NCBI GenBank assembly: GCA_913057985.1
Contig: CAJXPL010000009.1
Location: 22,513-86,512, forward strand
DNA: 64,000 nt
Reading direction: 5' to 3'
From: an uncultured Synechococcus sp.
GTDB lineage: Bacteria > Cyanobacteriota > Cyanobacteriia > PCC-6307 > Cyanobiaceae
In this document: positions 37,182 through 48,094 of the stretch, piece after piece
Position numbering within the stretch: position 1 is the stretch's first letter
Layout: every line of letters starts with the position of its first letter
Program-made: the position numbers and the translations under genes
Notes under the pieces: generated by a model
Seen by the model: the letters and a program-made list of their open reading frames with translations, nothing else
Told to the model about the DNA's origin: nothing
Database searches by the model: none

Positions 37182-38426
37182 CGGACGCACCAACGACAGA
37201 CCCGGCAGCAGCTGCCCTTCCAGCTGTACCGACTCGAGGGCCAGCCCCCGTGCCAGCAGCGTCTGGCTGGTGATGCCGCCTTTGCTGATCAGGTAGCCCA
37301 GATCAGGCGCAAGAGCTGCCGCCAATCGACCCATCAACTCGGCCAGAGCGCAGGACAAGCGCCGGCCCTCCTGCTCGGAAGCACAACGCAGCTCACCGCG
37401 GCTGGTGAAGAGCACCGGTGTAGCGCCTCCGTCGCGCAAGGCCCGCAGCTGCTGCAGCCAGACCCGCTCTAGATCCGCGAGCAAGAGGTCGGGTGTCGGC
37501 CCCTCCAGCACCCGGGCGATGCGCGGCACCGGCAGTTCAACCCCTTGGCAACCCGCCTGCGCCAGCAACAGCTCCAGCTGCTGATCCGCCAAGGGCACGT
37601 GGGAGCCCACCATCACCAGGCCCGGCAGGGGCGTTCCATCAGCAGCCAACCGTCGCAACCCCGCTAAGCCCTTGGGATCAAGCGGCGGCGGGCCTGGATC
37701 CGCCAGAGCCTTCACCATGCTGGCGGCGGAACGGAACAGAAAGCGTTTCTGTCCCTGCAGGGCGCGCACCGCTGCGGCCAGAGCGGTGAGCTGCTCTTGC
37801 CGCTCGGCATCCACCACCACAGAGGCATTGCCCTGGAGCCCACGCAGACGCTCGATCAACAGCGGCAGTCCTGCTGCGCAGGCAGCATCAAGCTCGCGGC
37901 CACAGATGCGCTGCACCGACGCCGCGGCAATGGCCCCATCACTTTTCTCCTCCAACCAGCAGGCCAGATCACTGCTGCTGAAACCGAACAGCCGGTCCTG
38001 AGCAAACGGCGTGGTGTGCACCGGTTCCCCGTGGAGGAGATGCACGCCGTTCACGGTGGTGCGGCCCCCTTCCAAGAACGCCGGAACATGGAATGTGGCA
38101 TCAAAGGGTCCGAAGGCCGCCTGCAACACCTCAGGCTCCAACACCCCATGGCCGCGCAAGGTCGAATCGCCACGACTCACCAGCAACACCTGATCACGCG
38201 CCAATACCTCCCGCTGCAGCGCCTGATCCAAGGCAACCGCAATGCCGCGGTTGCGTTCCGCAGCATCCTTGGGCATCAGCGCCCGGGTGTCGGCCAGCAG
38301 AAACAACAGGGGCGACGCATGGCGCAGCCCCTTACGCAGAGTGTCGACATCCCAGCGCAGCAGCAGCGGGCAGCTGTGCACCGTCTGCGAGCCGGTGGGA
38401 TCGTCGTCAATGACCACAACCTTCAT
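37080..38426 (-). CDS. DUF1537/four-carbon acid sugar kinase family protein
   Basis: 448 aa. The N-terminal domain begins VVVIDDDPTGSQTVHS, the conserved acid block of the family, and the C-terminal domain has YLISKGGITSQTLLARGL, which binds nucleotide. Known members phosphorylate threonate or erythronate-like acids; this substrate is not known. The ATG at 38426 is chosen because the family block follows at residue 2. Only 14 bases separate it from the divergent glcE start, and its last 102 bases overlap glcF, so it is wedged between two subunits of one enzyme. Confidence 0.85.
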   Translation of the reverse strand: MKVVVIDDDPTGSQTVHSCPLLLRWDVDTLRKGLRHASPLLFLLADTRALMPKDAAERNRGIAVALDQALQREVLARDQVLLVSRGDSTLRGHGVLEPEVLQAAFGPFDATFHVPAFLEGGRTTVNGVHLLHGEPVHTTPFAQDRLFGFSSSDLACWLEEKSDGAIAAASVQRICGRELDAACAAGLPLLIERLRGLQGNASVVVDAERQEQLTALAAAVRALQGQKRFLFRSAASMVKALADPGPPPLDPKGLAGLRRLAADGTPLPGLVMVGSHVPLADQQLELLLAQAGCQGVELPVPRIARVLEGPTPDLLLADLERVWLQQLRALRDGGATPVLFTSRGELRCASEQEGRRLSCALAELMGRLAAALAPDLGYLISKGGITSQTLLARGLALESVQLEGQLLPGLSLVRPSAGPCSGLPILTFPGNLGVAGTLREAWQRMEAG

Positions 38427-38440
38427 GGCACCATCGTGCC

Positions 38441-39592
38441 GTGAGCCATTCCCCCGCCAGCCGCAGTGCCCTGATTGATCTGGTGCGCCAGTGGCACCAG
38501 AGCGGCACCCCCTGGAGTCCCAGTGGCCTGGGCACACGCCTGGACTGGGGTCCCCCGCTGGATCCCCGCCATGAGGTGCTCTCCTGCCGGCAGCTCAACC
38601 GGGTGATCGACCATGCCGTGGACGATCTGACCATCACGGTGGAAGCCGGACTGCCATTGCAAGACCTGCAGGGTCTGCTGGCGGAGCAGGGGCAATGGCT
38701 GCCCATTGACTGGCCCCGGGCTGGCGCTCCCGGAAGCATCGGCGGCCTGGTGGCCCGTGGACTGGCGGGGGGACTGCGGCAACGCCATCTGGGGGTGCGC
38801 GATCAGATCATTGGCATCGGCCTGTTGCGAGCGGATGGCGTCGAAGCCCATGCCGGGGGACGGGTGGTGAAGAACGTTGCGGGCTACGACCTGATGCGGC
38901 TGCTCTGCGGCAGCTGGGGCAGCCTGGCGCTGATCACCGAACTCACCCTGCGGCTGCAACCGCTGCGCCCCGCCCGGAGCGGCCTTTTTGTGGAAGGCGA
39001 CCTGAGGGCCCAAGAGGCATTTCGCAGCGAACTGCTGCGCTCCAGCCTGACGCCAGAACGCTGTGACTGGATCAACGGCGGCGATGGTGCCTGGCGGCTG
39101 CGGCTGGTGGTGAACAGCGTCTCGGAGCAGGCAGTGGACGATCAGCTGAAGCAGCTCGAAGCGTTGGCGCTGAACCAGCAGCTCAGCGCCGAACGCCAGG
39201 CTTGTTCCGATGCCCTCACCACACCCTTCGATGCCAGCCCCTCTGCACAGCTGGCGCGGCTGGTGCTGCCGCCGGCCCAGTTGCACCGGTTGTTGCGGGA
39301 TGAGGCGATGAGGGCTCTCAAATCGTGGACCTGGGAGCTGGCTGCGGGAGCCGGGTGCGGTGATGGCTGGTGCGATGCGGCAACACCGGATCACCAGCTG
39401 GAGGCGCTGCGCCGCAGCGTGGTCCGCCTCGGCGGCGAAATGACGCTGTTGAAACGGGCGGCCGGATCAACCGTGCCGGTCTGGCTAGACCGTCCTTCCC
39501 GGCCGCTGATCGAAGCGGTGAAACGCCAGTTCGACCCCAAGCTGCAGCTCAGCCGCGGCCGACTGCCGGGGGTGAATCAGGAGACGCTGTAG
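38441..39592 (+). CDS. glcE: glycolate oxidase FAD-binding subunit
   Basis: 383 aa, GTG start. FAD-linked (PCMH-type) subunit of glycolate dehydrogenase. Blocks: TVEAGLPLQDLQGLLAEQGQ, GAPGSIGGLVARGLAGGLRQ, LGVRDQIIGIGLLRADG and VVKNVAGYDLMRLLCGS. It pairs with glcF upstream; glcD is not in the window. The last 16 bases overlap the convergent epimerase gene. Confidence 0.93.
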   Translation: MSHSPASRSALIDLVRQWHQSGTPWSPSGLGTRLDWGPPLDPRHEVLSCRQLNRVIDHAVDDLTITVEAGLPLQDLQGLLAEQGQWLPIDWPRAGAPGSIGGLVARGLAGGLRQRHLGVRDQIIGIGLLRADGVEAHAGGRVVKNVAGYDLMRLLCGSWGSLALITELTLRLQPLRPARSGLFVEGDLRAQEAFRSELLRSSLTPERCDWINGGDGAWRLRLVVNSVSEQAVDDQLKQLEALALNQQLSAERQACSDALTTPFDASPSAQLARLVLPPAQLHRLLRDEAMRALKSWTWELAAGAGCGDGWCDAATPDHQLEALRRSVVRLGGEMTLLKRAAGSTVPVWLDRPSRPLIEAVKRQFDPKLQLSRGRLPGVNQETL

Positions 39593-40431
39593 CGGCAGGC
39601 CAGGGTCTGCATTGCACCGGGCTCGAGCACCAGTTTTCGATCACCGCTCACCAGAGCCTGCCGCGGACCGGTCCAGGGTTCCAGACAAACCATTGGCCGC
39701 GGGGGCTCGGTCCAAACCACGCTGAGATCCAGCGGCGCCTGATGCTGCAGTTCCAGCGTCACACCGGTGGCGTCGTCGATCAGGCTGACAGGACCCGCAG
39801 GCCGGCAGAGGAAATCCACCCCTTCGGGCAAGCGCTTGAGCTGATCGGCGGTGGCGGCCTCCGCCATCTCCAGATGGTTGAAGCAGCGCTCCGCCAGACC
39901 CGTGAGCCGGGTCTGGGCCAGATCGCTGACGTTGAAATAGGGGTGCAAGCCGAAACTGAACGGCATGGCGGCATCACCGCAGTTGTGCACCGTGGTGGAG
40001 ATCTCCAAGGCAGAGGCCACCGGGCGCAGCTCCATCTCCAAACGGAAGGGGAAGGGATAGGCCTTCAGCGTTTCGTCGGTGCTGGAGAGGCTGAGGCACA
40101 CGCCGCACTGATCCTCGAGCAACTGGAGCTGCCAGGGAAGATCCCGGGCGAAGCCGTGCTGCTTGAGGGGATGGTCGACGCCATCCACAGGCAGCACATC
40201 TCCGGGCAGGTTTCCGCAGATCGGAAACAACACCGGAATGCCTCCGCGAATGCTTTTGCTCGGATCGGCATAACGGTCCTGGTCGAAATACAGGATCTCC
40301 CGCCCCCCGCAACACCAACCACTCACCAGACCACCCCGCTCGGGAATGATTCGCAACCGATCGCCACTGCTGGGATGCACGAAGTCCCAGTGGGCATAGG
40401 GGGCCGACTGCTGGGTGAGGGTCATGGGCAT
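39577..40431 (-). CDS. aldose 1-epimerase/glucose-6-phosphate 1-epimerase-like
   Basis: 284 aa. Galactose-mutarotase superfamily beta-sandwich: SIRGGIPVLFPICGNLPGD and HGFARDLPWQL carry the Arg and His expected in the substrate pocket, FSFGLHPYFNVSD the second His, and VCLEPWTGPRQALVSGD the catalytic Glu. It would speed interchange of alpha and beta anomers of hexose or hexose phosphate. A second ATG two codons in is also possible. It follows the hydrolase gene on the same strand with a gap of 26 bases. Confidence 0.85.
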   Translation of the reverse strand: MPMTLTQQSAPYAHWDFVHPSSGDRLRIIPERGGLVSGWCCGGREILYFDQDRYADPSKSIRGGIPVLFPICGNLPGDVLPVDGVDHPLKQHGFARDLPWQLQLLEDQCGVCLSLSSTDETLKAYPFPFRLEMELRPVASALEISTTVHNCGDAAMPFSFGLHPYFNVSDLAQTRLTGLAERCFNHLEMAEAATADQLKRLPEGVDFLCRPAGPVSLIDDATGVTLELQHQAPLDLSVVWTEPPRPMVCLEPWTGPRQALVSGDRKLVLEPGAMQTLACRYSVS

Positions 40432-40457
40432 CCGCCGATGCGGGGTGGCTCATTCAT

Positions 40458-41369
40458 TCACTTAGCCAGCAGATCCGCATTTGTCGGTGCCGCAGCCAAC
40501 TTGAGGCCCTCCAGCCATTGCAGCAACGCCGCATTCACCTGATCCGGCACCTCATCGTGGGGGCAGTGCCCGGCCTCCAGAACGACCTCGGTGGTGGCCT
40601 CCGGAGCATGGCGCTGGAAGGTGGAGCGGCGACCAGGGGCGTTGATCCAGGGATCACGAATGCCCCAGAGCAGCAACAGCGGCGCCGTCAGTTCGGCGAA
40701 AAGCTCATCGAGGGGCTGACCGCGAGGGATATCGAAGACCGTGCGGAACACCCCGAAGGCGCCGGGATCGAGGGAGGGGCGCCGGATCGACTCCACCAGC
40801 CAATCGTCAACGTTGGTCTTGTCGACATACACCTGATTGAGGGTGCGGCGGATCGTGGCGGGTCGGCGCAGGTTCTCGAACAGCAACCGCTGCAGCACCG
40901 GACTCTTCAGCAGGGCCGTGCCGATGCTCTGGCGGGCGATGGTGCCCCAGCCTTGCGGCGGCTTCTGCTCATCACTGAAGGGGCCGGCGGCATTGAGCAG
41001 CACGACTCCCGCACAGTCCGAACCCAACGCGGCCCCGGCAGCAAGGGCCGCAAAACCACCAAGGGAATTACCAGCGATCACCGTCGGACGGCCGATCCGC
41101 TCGCGCACATAGGTCACAAGTTGATCGCGCCACAGGGCACCCCCGTAATTCAGACCCGCCGGCTTGGCACTCCTGCCGAAGCCCAGCAGATCAATTGCAT
41201 GCACGGCATGGGTCTGGGCCAACACGGGAATGTTGTGGCGCCAGTGATCGGTGGATGCTCCGAACCCATGCACCAACAGAAGCGCCGGGCGATCGGTGCT
41301 GTCCTGCTCGGGATGCTGCTGCACCGTGTGCACGGCGTGGCCGAGATGGCTCCAGGTGACGCGATCCAC
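40458..41369 (-). CDS. alpha/beta hydrolase
   Basis: 303 aa with GTG start at 41369. Fold markers: LLLVHGFGASTDHWRHNI for the oxyanion region, VIAGNSLGGFAALAAG with the nucleophilic Ser, LLLWGIRDPWIN with the acidic residue, and LEAGHCPHDEVPDQV with the catalytic His. It resembles cyanobacterial and plant pheophytinase-like hydrolases of unsettled substrate. The start is inferred: upstream sequence in frame to 41516 overlaps the divergent small gene and is Arg-rich without family features. The two starts overlap by a few bases if the divergent ATG at 41390 is used. Confidence 0.75.
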   Translation of the reverse strand: MDRVTWSHLGHAVHTVQQHPEQDSTDRPALLLVHGFGASTDHWRHNIPVLAQTHAVHAIDLLGFGRSAKPAGLNYGGALWRDQLVTYVRERIGRPTVIAGNSLGGFAALAAGAALGSDCAGVVLLNAAGPFSDEQKPPQGWGTIARQSIGTALLKSPVLQRLLFENLRRPATIRRTLNQVYVDKTNVDDWLVESIRRPSLDPGAFGVFRTVFDIPRGQPLDELFAELTAPLLLLWGIRDPWINAPGRRSTFQRHAPEATTEVVLEAGHCPHDEVPDQVNAALLQWLEGLKLAAAPTNADLLAK

Positions 41370-41389
41370 AGCCGGCTGCGAGGGACGCG

Positions 41390-41740
41390 ATGCTAAGCAG
41401 CACTGAAGCGGCCTGGATGGTGAGCTACGAGGTGATGGGCGGACCGCTGGCGGACGCATCCGTCTGGCGCGGAGCTTTGCTCTGGGCCATAGCCCTTTAC
41501 GTGCCGCTGAGCGCACCGCTCAGCACGTTGGAATCAAGCCTCAAGGAGAGTGAGCTACCTGAATCGGTGCGTCAACCGGTGCTGGTGATCAGCAGCCTGC
41601 TGCTGGCCCTCGTCACGGGCGTTGTCACCCAGCTCGGATTCAGTTGGATCCTGGGTCCGAGCTGGGCCTCCAGCCTTGGTGTTGTGGCCGTGGGCTGGAG
41701 TGTGCTGATCGTGCTCGCCAATGCTGGAAAAGACGACTGA
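41390..41740 (+). CDS. small membrane protein of unknown function
   Basis: 116 aa with three hydrophobic spans: ALLWAIALYVPLSAPLS, VLVISSLLLALVTGVVTQL and LGVVAVGWSVLIVLANAG. I do not recognise the family. Two later in-frame ATGs (41417 and 41435) would shorten the N-terminus. It is divergent from the hydrolase and its stop is one base from the convergent antiporter stop. Confidence 0.65.
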   Translation: MLSSTEAAWMVSYEVMGGPLADASVWRGALLWAIALYVPLSAPLSTLESSLKESELPESVRQPVLVISSLLLALVTGVVTQLGFSWILGPSWASSLGVVAVGWSVLIVLANAGKDD

Positions 41741-41741
41741 T

Positions 41742-43130
41742 TCAGGACGCACCCGCCAGGGGATCGGCAGCGAATTCGTCGGGAACCTGATTGCCGTCTT
41801 CAGGGGGCTTGTCTTTGAGGACGATGCGCAACAGCACCGGCGCCAGGAAGGTGGTGCCGATCACCATCAGCAGAATCGCCGCCTCAAGGCCAGGGCTGAG
41901 CAGCCCTGAAGCGGTGCCCAAGCCCAGAAAGATCAGGCCAACTTCGCCGCGAGGCATCATCCCCAGCCCCACCACCAGGTTGTTGGTCTTTTCCTTGCTG
42001 AAGATGGCCCAGCCGGCAGCCACCTTGCCGATGATCGCCACCACAAACAGGAACGCCGCCACCACAAGAGCGGAACGGGCCCCCGGATCAGAGGGGTTGA
42101 TCACTGAGAGGTCCATACCGGCACCCACCAACACGAAGAAGACCGTTGCAAAGAGTCCAACGATGGGGGTGACCGCCGCTTGAATCTCGTGGCGATGCTT
42201 GGAGGTGCTGGCGATCAAACCAGCGGCGAAGGCTCCGAGTGCAGCCTCCAGACCAATTGCAGAAGCGACAAAACAGCTGACGGCCAGCAGCAAATAGGAG
42301 CCGATCAGCTTGGCGCCGGGAGCCTTGAGCTGATCAATCACCCAGTCGAAGGCGGGGGCAGCCTTTTGGCTCAACAACAAGGCCACCACCACAAACAAAA
42401 CGGCCGCCACCACCAGCTGAACGATGGGCCCGATCTCCAGAGTCCCGCCGGCCGCCAGGGACACCACGATGGCCAGGATGACGATGCCGAGGATGTCGTC
42501 GAGCACAGCGGCACCGATCACAATCTGGCCTTCTCGGGTGCGCAGATAGCCGAGTTCACCGAAAACGCTGGCGGTGATGCCGATGCTGGTGGCGGTCATC
42601 GAGGCACCCGCGAAGATGGCCGGGATCGCATCCACGTGGAAGATTGCCATCAAGCCAAGGGTGCCGAGGGCAAAGGGAAGCACCACGCCGACCACGGCAA
42701 CGCTGAAGGCCTGGGCCCCCACCGCCATCAGTTCCTCCAGCTCACTTTCAAGACCCGTGAGGAAAAGCAGGGAATAAAGCCCCAGCGTGGCCACCGCCTG
42801 CAAGGCGCCGAAGCTCTCGTTGTAGAGGGCTGGAATCTCCTCAACCGGCACATGTGAAAGGCCGGCCACCACCTCGGAGAACGCTCCGGAAAGCTGCACC
42901 TGGGTCTCCGGCGGCACCAGAAGGTGAAGGCCCGAAGCACCAATCAGCACGCCAGCAAGGAGTTCTCCAAGAATCGTGGGGAGCTCAAAGCGCACCAGCA
43001 CCTCAGCGAGGGTGCGGGCCGCCACGAAGATCACCATGAAGCGAAGGACGCCGATCAGCGTTTCCGCCAATTCGAGGTCGTGACTGCTGATTTCGCTCAG
43101 CAGAGTGGGCAGCAGCATCAAGCCGGGCAT
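41742..43130 (-). CDS. CPA2-type Na+/H+ antiporter
   Basis: 462 aa with about twelve spans. CPA2 family: LPTILGELLAGVLIGASGL near the N-terminus, GASMTATSIGITASVFGEL, and AVLDDILGIVILAIVVS whose paired Asp are the ion-binding site of electrogenic antiporters. MMPRGEVGLIFLGLG is another family block. Probable role is sodium extrusion and pH homeostasis in seawater. There is no C-terminal TrkA-N domain. The promoter must lie in the 199-base region shared with glgP. Confidence 0.88.
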   Translation of the reverse strand: MPGLMLLPTLLSEISSHDLELAETLIGVLRFMVIFVAARTLAEVLVRFELPTILGELLAGVLIGASGLHLLVPPETQVQLSGAFSEVVAGLSHVPVEEIPALYNESFGALQAVATLGLYSLLFLTGLESELEELMAVGAQAFSVAVVGVVLPFALGTLGLMAIFHVDAIPAIFAGASMTATSIGITASVFGELGYLRTREGQIVIGAAVLDDILGIVILAIVVSLAAGGTLEIGPIVQLVVAAVLFVVVALLLSQKAAPAFDWVIDQLKAPGAKLIGSYLLLAVSCFVASAIGLEAALGAFAAGLIASTSKHRHEIQAAVTPIVGLFATVFFVLVGAGMDLSVINPSDPGARSALVVAAFLFVVAIIGKVAAGWAIFSKEKTNNLVVGLGMMPRGEVGLIFLGLGTASGLLSPGLEAAILLMVIGTTFLAPVLLRIVLKDKPPEDGNQVPDEFAADPLAGAS

Positions 43131-43329
43131 GTCTCACGCCGAACCTTAATGGTGATTCCGCCGCTGAACTGTTCGCTGGATGATCCCAATTGACCGGGAA
43201 TGCTGTATTAAGCGCTTTTTTTCAGGCAGCCCCAGTTGTGATGGCTACGGTCCGGGTAATTCATTGAGTTGGGCTCCGAGCACCCCTGGCCTGACGGTGA
43301 TTCCACGCTCCATGGCTCGCTGAACCCCC
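43131..43329. other. divergent intergenic region antiporter/glgP
   Basis: 199 bases carry the promoters of both genes. A run of seven T follows AAGCGCTT near 43210, but the palindrome is too short for a terminator. No small gene or known RNA family was recognised. Confidence 0.4.
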
Positions 43330-45852
<2,523 letters not shown>

Positions 45853-45861
45853 AAACAGCTA

Positions 45862-45892
45862 CAAAAAAAAGCCCTGGATCCTGTCCAGGGCT
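45862..45892 (-). terminator. rho-independent terminator of the 155-aa gene
   Basis: A perfect 8-bp stem GCCCTGGA / TCCAGGGC (45871-45891) with loop TCCTG is followed, in minus direction, by eight T. It ends transcription of the minus-strand gene whose stop is at 45913. For glgP it would be a poor terminator because only two T follow on the plus strand. Confidence 0.85.
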
Positions 45893-45912
45893 TGGAACCA
45901 AGATGCAGTGCT

Positions 45913-46380
45913 TCAGCTCCGATCAGGCAGATCAGGCGTCTGATGCAACAGACGGTTGAGCCGCAGACGGTCCACATTCAAAGGATCAGGAGCCAGCTCA
46001 CCGGCCAGTTCGCGGAACTTCTGCTCGATTTCTTCCGGGACGCGCACGTCAAACACACGCTCCATCAACGCCTCGATCGAGAACAGATGGGCGTTGATGT
46101 TCTCCAGATCGGCAATGGCCTGCTGGATGCCATCACCTGATTCCTCCGGCACAGGAGCACCTGCCGAAGCAGGCTTCGAGGCGCCTGCTTCGGATGTCTG
46201 GCGGGAACCGTGCTGCTTCTGCAGATCCTCGAGCACCCGACCGGACAAGGTGCGGAACGACTGGAGTGCTGCCCAGTTCAACTCCTGTTGCTGACGAAGC
46301 GTGGGGGACTCCCGGATCAGCCGGTCATGCTCCCGGTAAAACCGTTGGCAATCCGGGCACTGGCAGGGCTCTTCCGGCAA
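45913..46380 (-). CDS. protein of unknown function with N-terminal CxCxxC motif
   Basis: 155 aa, family not recognised. The N-terminus has Cys6, Cys8 and Cys11 in CQCPDCQRFY, which could bind zinc or iron. Then come a charged helix, a low-complexity linker rich in Ala, Ser, Gly and Pro (about residues 65-85), and a C-terminal helical part (IQQAIADLENINAHLFSIEA onward). There is no signal or membrane span. A strong terminator follows. Confidence 0.6.
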   Translation of the reverse strand: MPEEPCQCPDCQRFYREHDRLIRESPTLRQQQELNWAALQSFRTLSGRVLEDLQKQHGSRQTSEAGASKPASAGAPVPEESGDGIQQAIADLENINAHLFSIEALMERVFDVRVPEEIEQKFRELAGELAPDPLNVDRLRLNRLLHQTPDLPDRS

Positions 46381-46417
46381 TGCAGTCCCTCGCGGTCATT
46401 CCCCACTATGCCACTGA

Positions 46418-46744
46418 TCAAGCCGCCTGAGGTCCAAAGTCTTCCTCTGCCTGGGGGCCATCCTCACCAGCGGTGTCGGGAAGAGGGATCTCAATCGAGG
46501 ACACCACACCGATCACATCCCGCAGCCGCATCGAATCGGCAAACCAGCCCATGGCCTGTTCCGTGTCGCCGCGACGTTCCGCGTCACTGGCCTGGTCTTC
46601 GTGGGATTCCGCCAGGAGAGCAAGCCAACACAGGCAGCGGGCCTGCACCACAGACAGATCCAGATCCGTGGGCTGGGATTCAGCAATCCGTTCACTTTCC
46701 TGTTGCACCAACAGCCTCAGACGGAGATTGTGAAGCTGGGTCAT
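46418..46744 (-). CDS. small acidic helical protein of unknown function
   Basis: 108 aa; the ATG at 46744 is preferred to a GTG three codons upstream. It is mostly helical, with MTQLHNLRLRLLVQQESER at the N-terminus, a Cys pair in ARCLCWLALLAESH, and an acidic tail (GEDGPQAEEDFG). I do not recognise the family. It is 37 bases upstream of the CxCxxC gene on the same strand and may share its transcript and terminator. Confidence 0.55.
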   Translation of the reverse strand: MTQLHNLRLRLLVQQESERIAESQPTDLDLSVVQARCLCWLALLAESHEDQASDAERRGDTEQAMGWFADSMRLRDVIGVVSSIEIPLPDTAGEDGPQAEEDFGPQAA

Positions 46745-46837
46745 GGCACCCACACCCGGTTAAGGCAACCCTAGCGGTGGTGAGCGATCTGCCCACCCCA
46801 CCAGATGTAGCGCTTACTACGTCTTCAGTGATTTTCA

Positions 46838-46911
<74 letters not shown>

Positions 46912-46948
46912 AGACCTCTGAATTATGCCCACGAGGCATGATGAGATC
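46912..46948. promoter_or_regulatory. 37-base divergent promoter region, tRNA-Arg/rnpB
   Basis: On the minus strand CATAAT (46922-46927) is a likely -10 box, 10 bases before the tRNA 5' end. On the plus strand CATGAT (46937-46942) is placed as a -10 for rnpB. The -35 regions would have to lie inside the opposite RNA gene. Confidence 0.4.
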
Positions 46949-47338
46949 TGAAAGCAGGCGAGGTGGTTGCGGCCGATCTCTTTGAGTGTCGGCTGAGGAA
47001 AGTCCGGGCTCCCTGATGGCCAGGCTTGCTGGGTAATGCCCAGTGCGGGTGACCGTGAGGAGAGTGCCACAGAAACACACCGCCGATGGCCGGTTCGCCG
47101 GCACAGGCAAGGGTGCAAAGGTGCGGTAAGAGCGCACCAGCAGCATCGAGAGGTGCTGGCTCGGTAAACCCCGGCTGGGAGCAAGGCCAAGGAACGACGG
47201 CTGGCCATTGGCCCCGTTCCGTTTGAACGCGCCGCTCGAGGCCGTCGGTAACGGCGGTCCCAGATAGATAGCCACCCACCCTCTGCAGACCAACCTCTGT
47301 GGGGGCGTGAACAGAACCCGGCTTATGTCCTGCTTTCA
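46949..47338 (+). ncRNA. rnpB: RNase P RNA
   Basis: About 390 bases, bacterial type A. The outer stem P1 pairs TGAAAGCAGG at the 5' end with CCTGCTTTCA at the 3' end. The universal core elements are all present: GAGGAAAGTCCGGGCT (46995-47010), ACAGAAA, GGTAAACCCC (47163-47172), AGATAGATAGCCACCC (from 47262) and ACAGAACCCGGCTTAT (47311-47326), which form P4 and its neighbours. It processes tRNA 5' ends. RNase III follows 30 bases downstream. Exact ends could shift by a few bases. Confidence 0.95.
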
Positions 47339-47368
47339 CCCCTTCTTCAGCGTTGCTCAGGAGTCCTG

Positions 47369-48094
47369 ATGGATCCATCCCGCGCCGCAGAGCTCACCGA
47401 CTTCATCCAGCAGCTCGACGCTGAGATTCCACTCAACCCTGAGCTACTCGCCCTGGTGGATCAGGCCCTCACCCACGTGTCGAGCGGCCGAGCCCGCAAC
47501 CTGGAACGGCTGGAGTTCCTCGGTGATGCGGTGCTGCGGCTCGCCGCCACCGAATTCATTGATCGCCACCACGCCGATCTGGCGGTGGGTGCCTGCTCCA
47601 ACTTGCGGGCACAGCTGGTGAGCGATCGCTGGCTGGCGGACGTGGGGGCAGGGCTTGCCATCGAACAACACCTGCTGCTGGGACGGCATGCCCAGGGGGA
47701 TCGTTCCGCCCAATCCAGGCTGAGGGCCGATGCCACCGAAGCGCTCATCGGTGCCTTGTACACGGCCCTTGGCAACTTTGAAGCGATTCACCGCTGGCTC
47801 ACCCCCCACTGGCGCGCCACAGCCCAAGCGATGCTGGCCACACCCCACCAGTTCAACGGCAAAACAGCTCTGCAGGAGTGGAGCCAGGGCCAGGGGCTCG
47901 GCCTACCCCAGTACACCACCGAGGAATGCAGCCATCAGCATGGCGACCCCGAACGCTTCCGCTGCCGGGTGAGCGTCAGCAACAAAGAGCTGGCCGAAGC
48001 CCAGGGACGCTCACGCAAAGAAGCCGAGCAGAACGCCGCTGCCGCTGCTCTTCAGGCTCTCGAAGGCAGCAATGCGCCACAGGCATCGCAGTGA
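47369..48094 (+). CDS. rnc: ribonuclease III
   Basis: 241 aa. Cuts double-stranded RNA such as rRNA precursors. The signature NLERLEFLGDAVLRLAAT holds Glu49 and Asp53, and RADATEALIGALY holds Asp121 and Glu124, the four metal ligands. A double-stranded RNA-binding domain forms the C-terminus (about 165-235, RKEAEQNAAAAALQAL). The last 43 bases overlap the convergent channel gene. It follows rnpB closely, so both RNA-processing components may share a transcript. Confidence 0.95.
   Translation: MDPSRAAELTDFIQQLDAEIPLNPELLALVDQALTHVSSGRARNLERLEFLGDAVLRLAATEFIDRHHADLAVGACSNLRAQLVSDRWLADVGAGLAIEQHLLLGRHAQGDRSAQSRLRADATEALIGALYTALGNFEAIHRWLTPHWRATAQAMLATPHQFNGKTALQEWSQGQGLGLPQYTTEECSHQHGDPERFRCRVSVSNKELAEAQGRSRKEAEQNAAAAALQALEGSNAPQASQ

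Noticed and set aside
43190..43211. TTGACC and TATTAA as a promoter for glgP
   Set aside because: The boxes are only about 10 bases apart, too close for a sigma-70 promoter.
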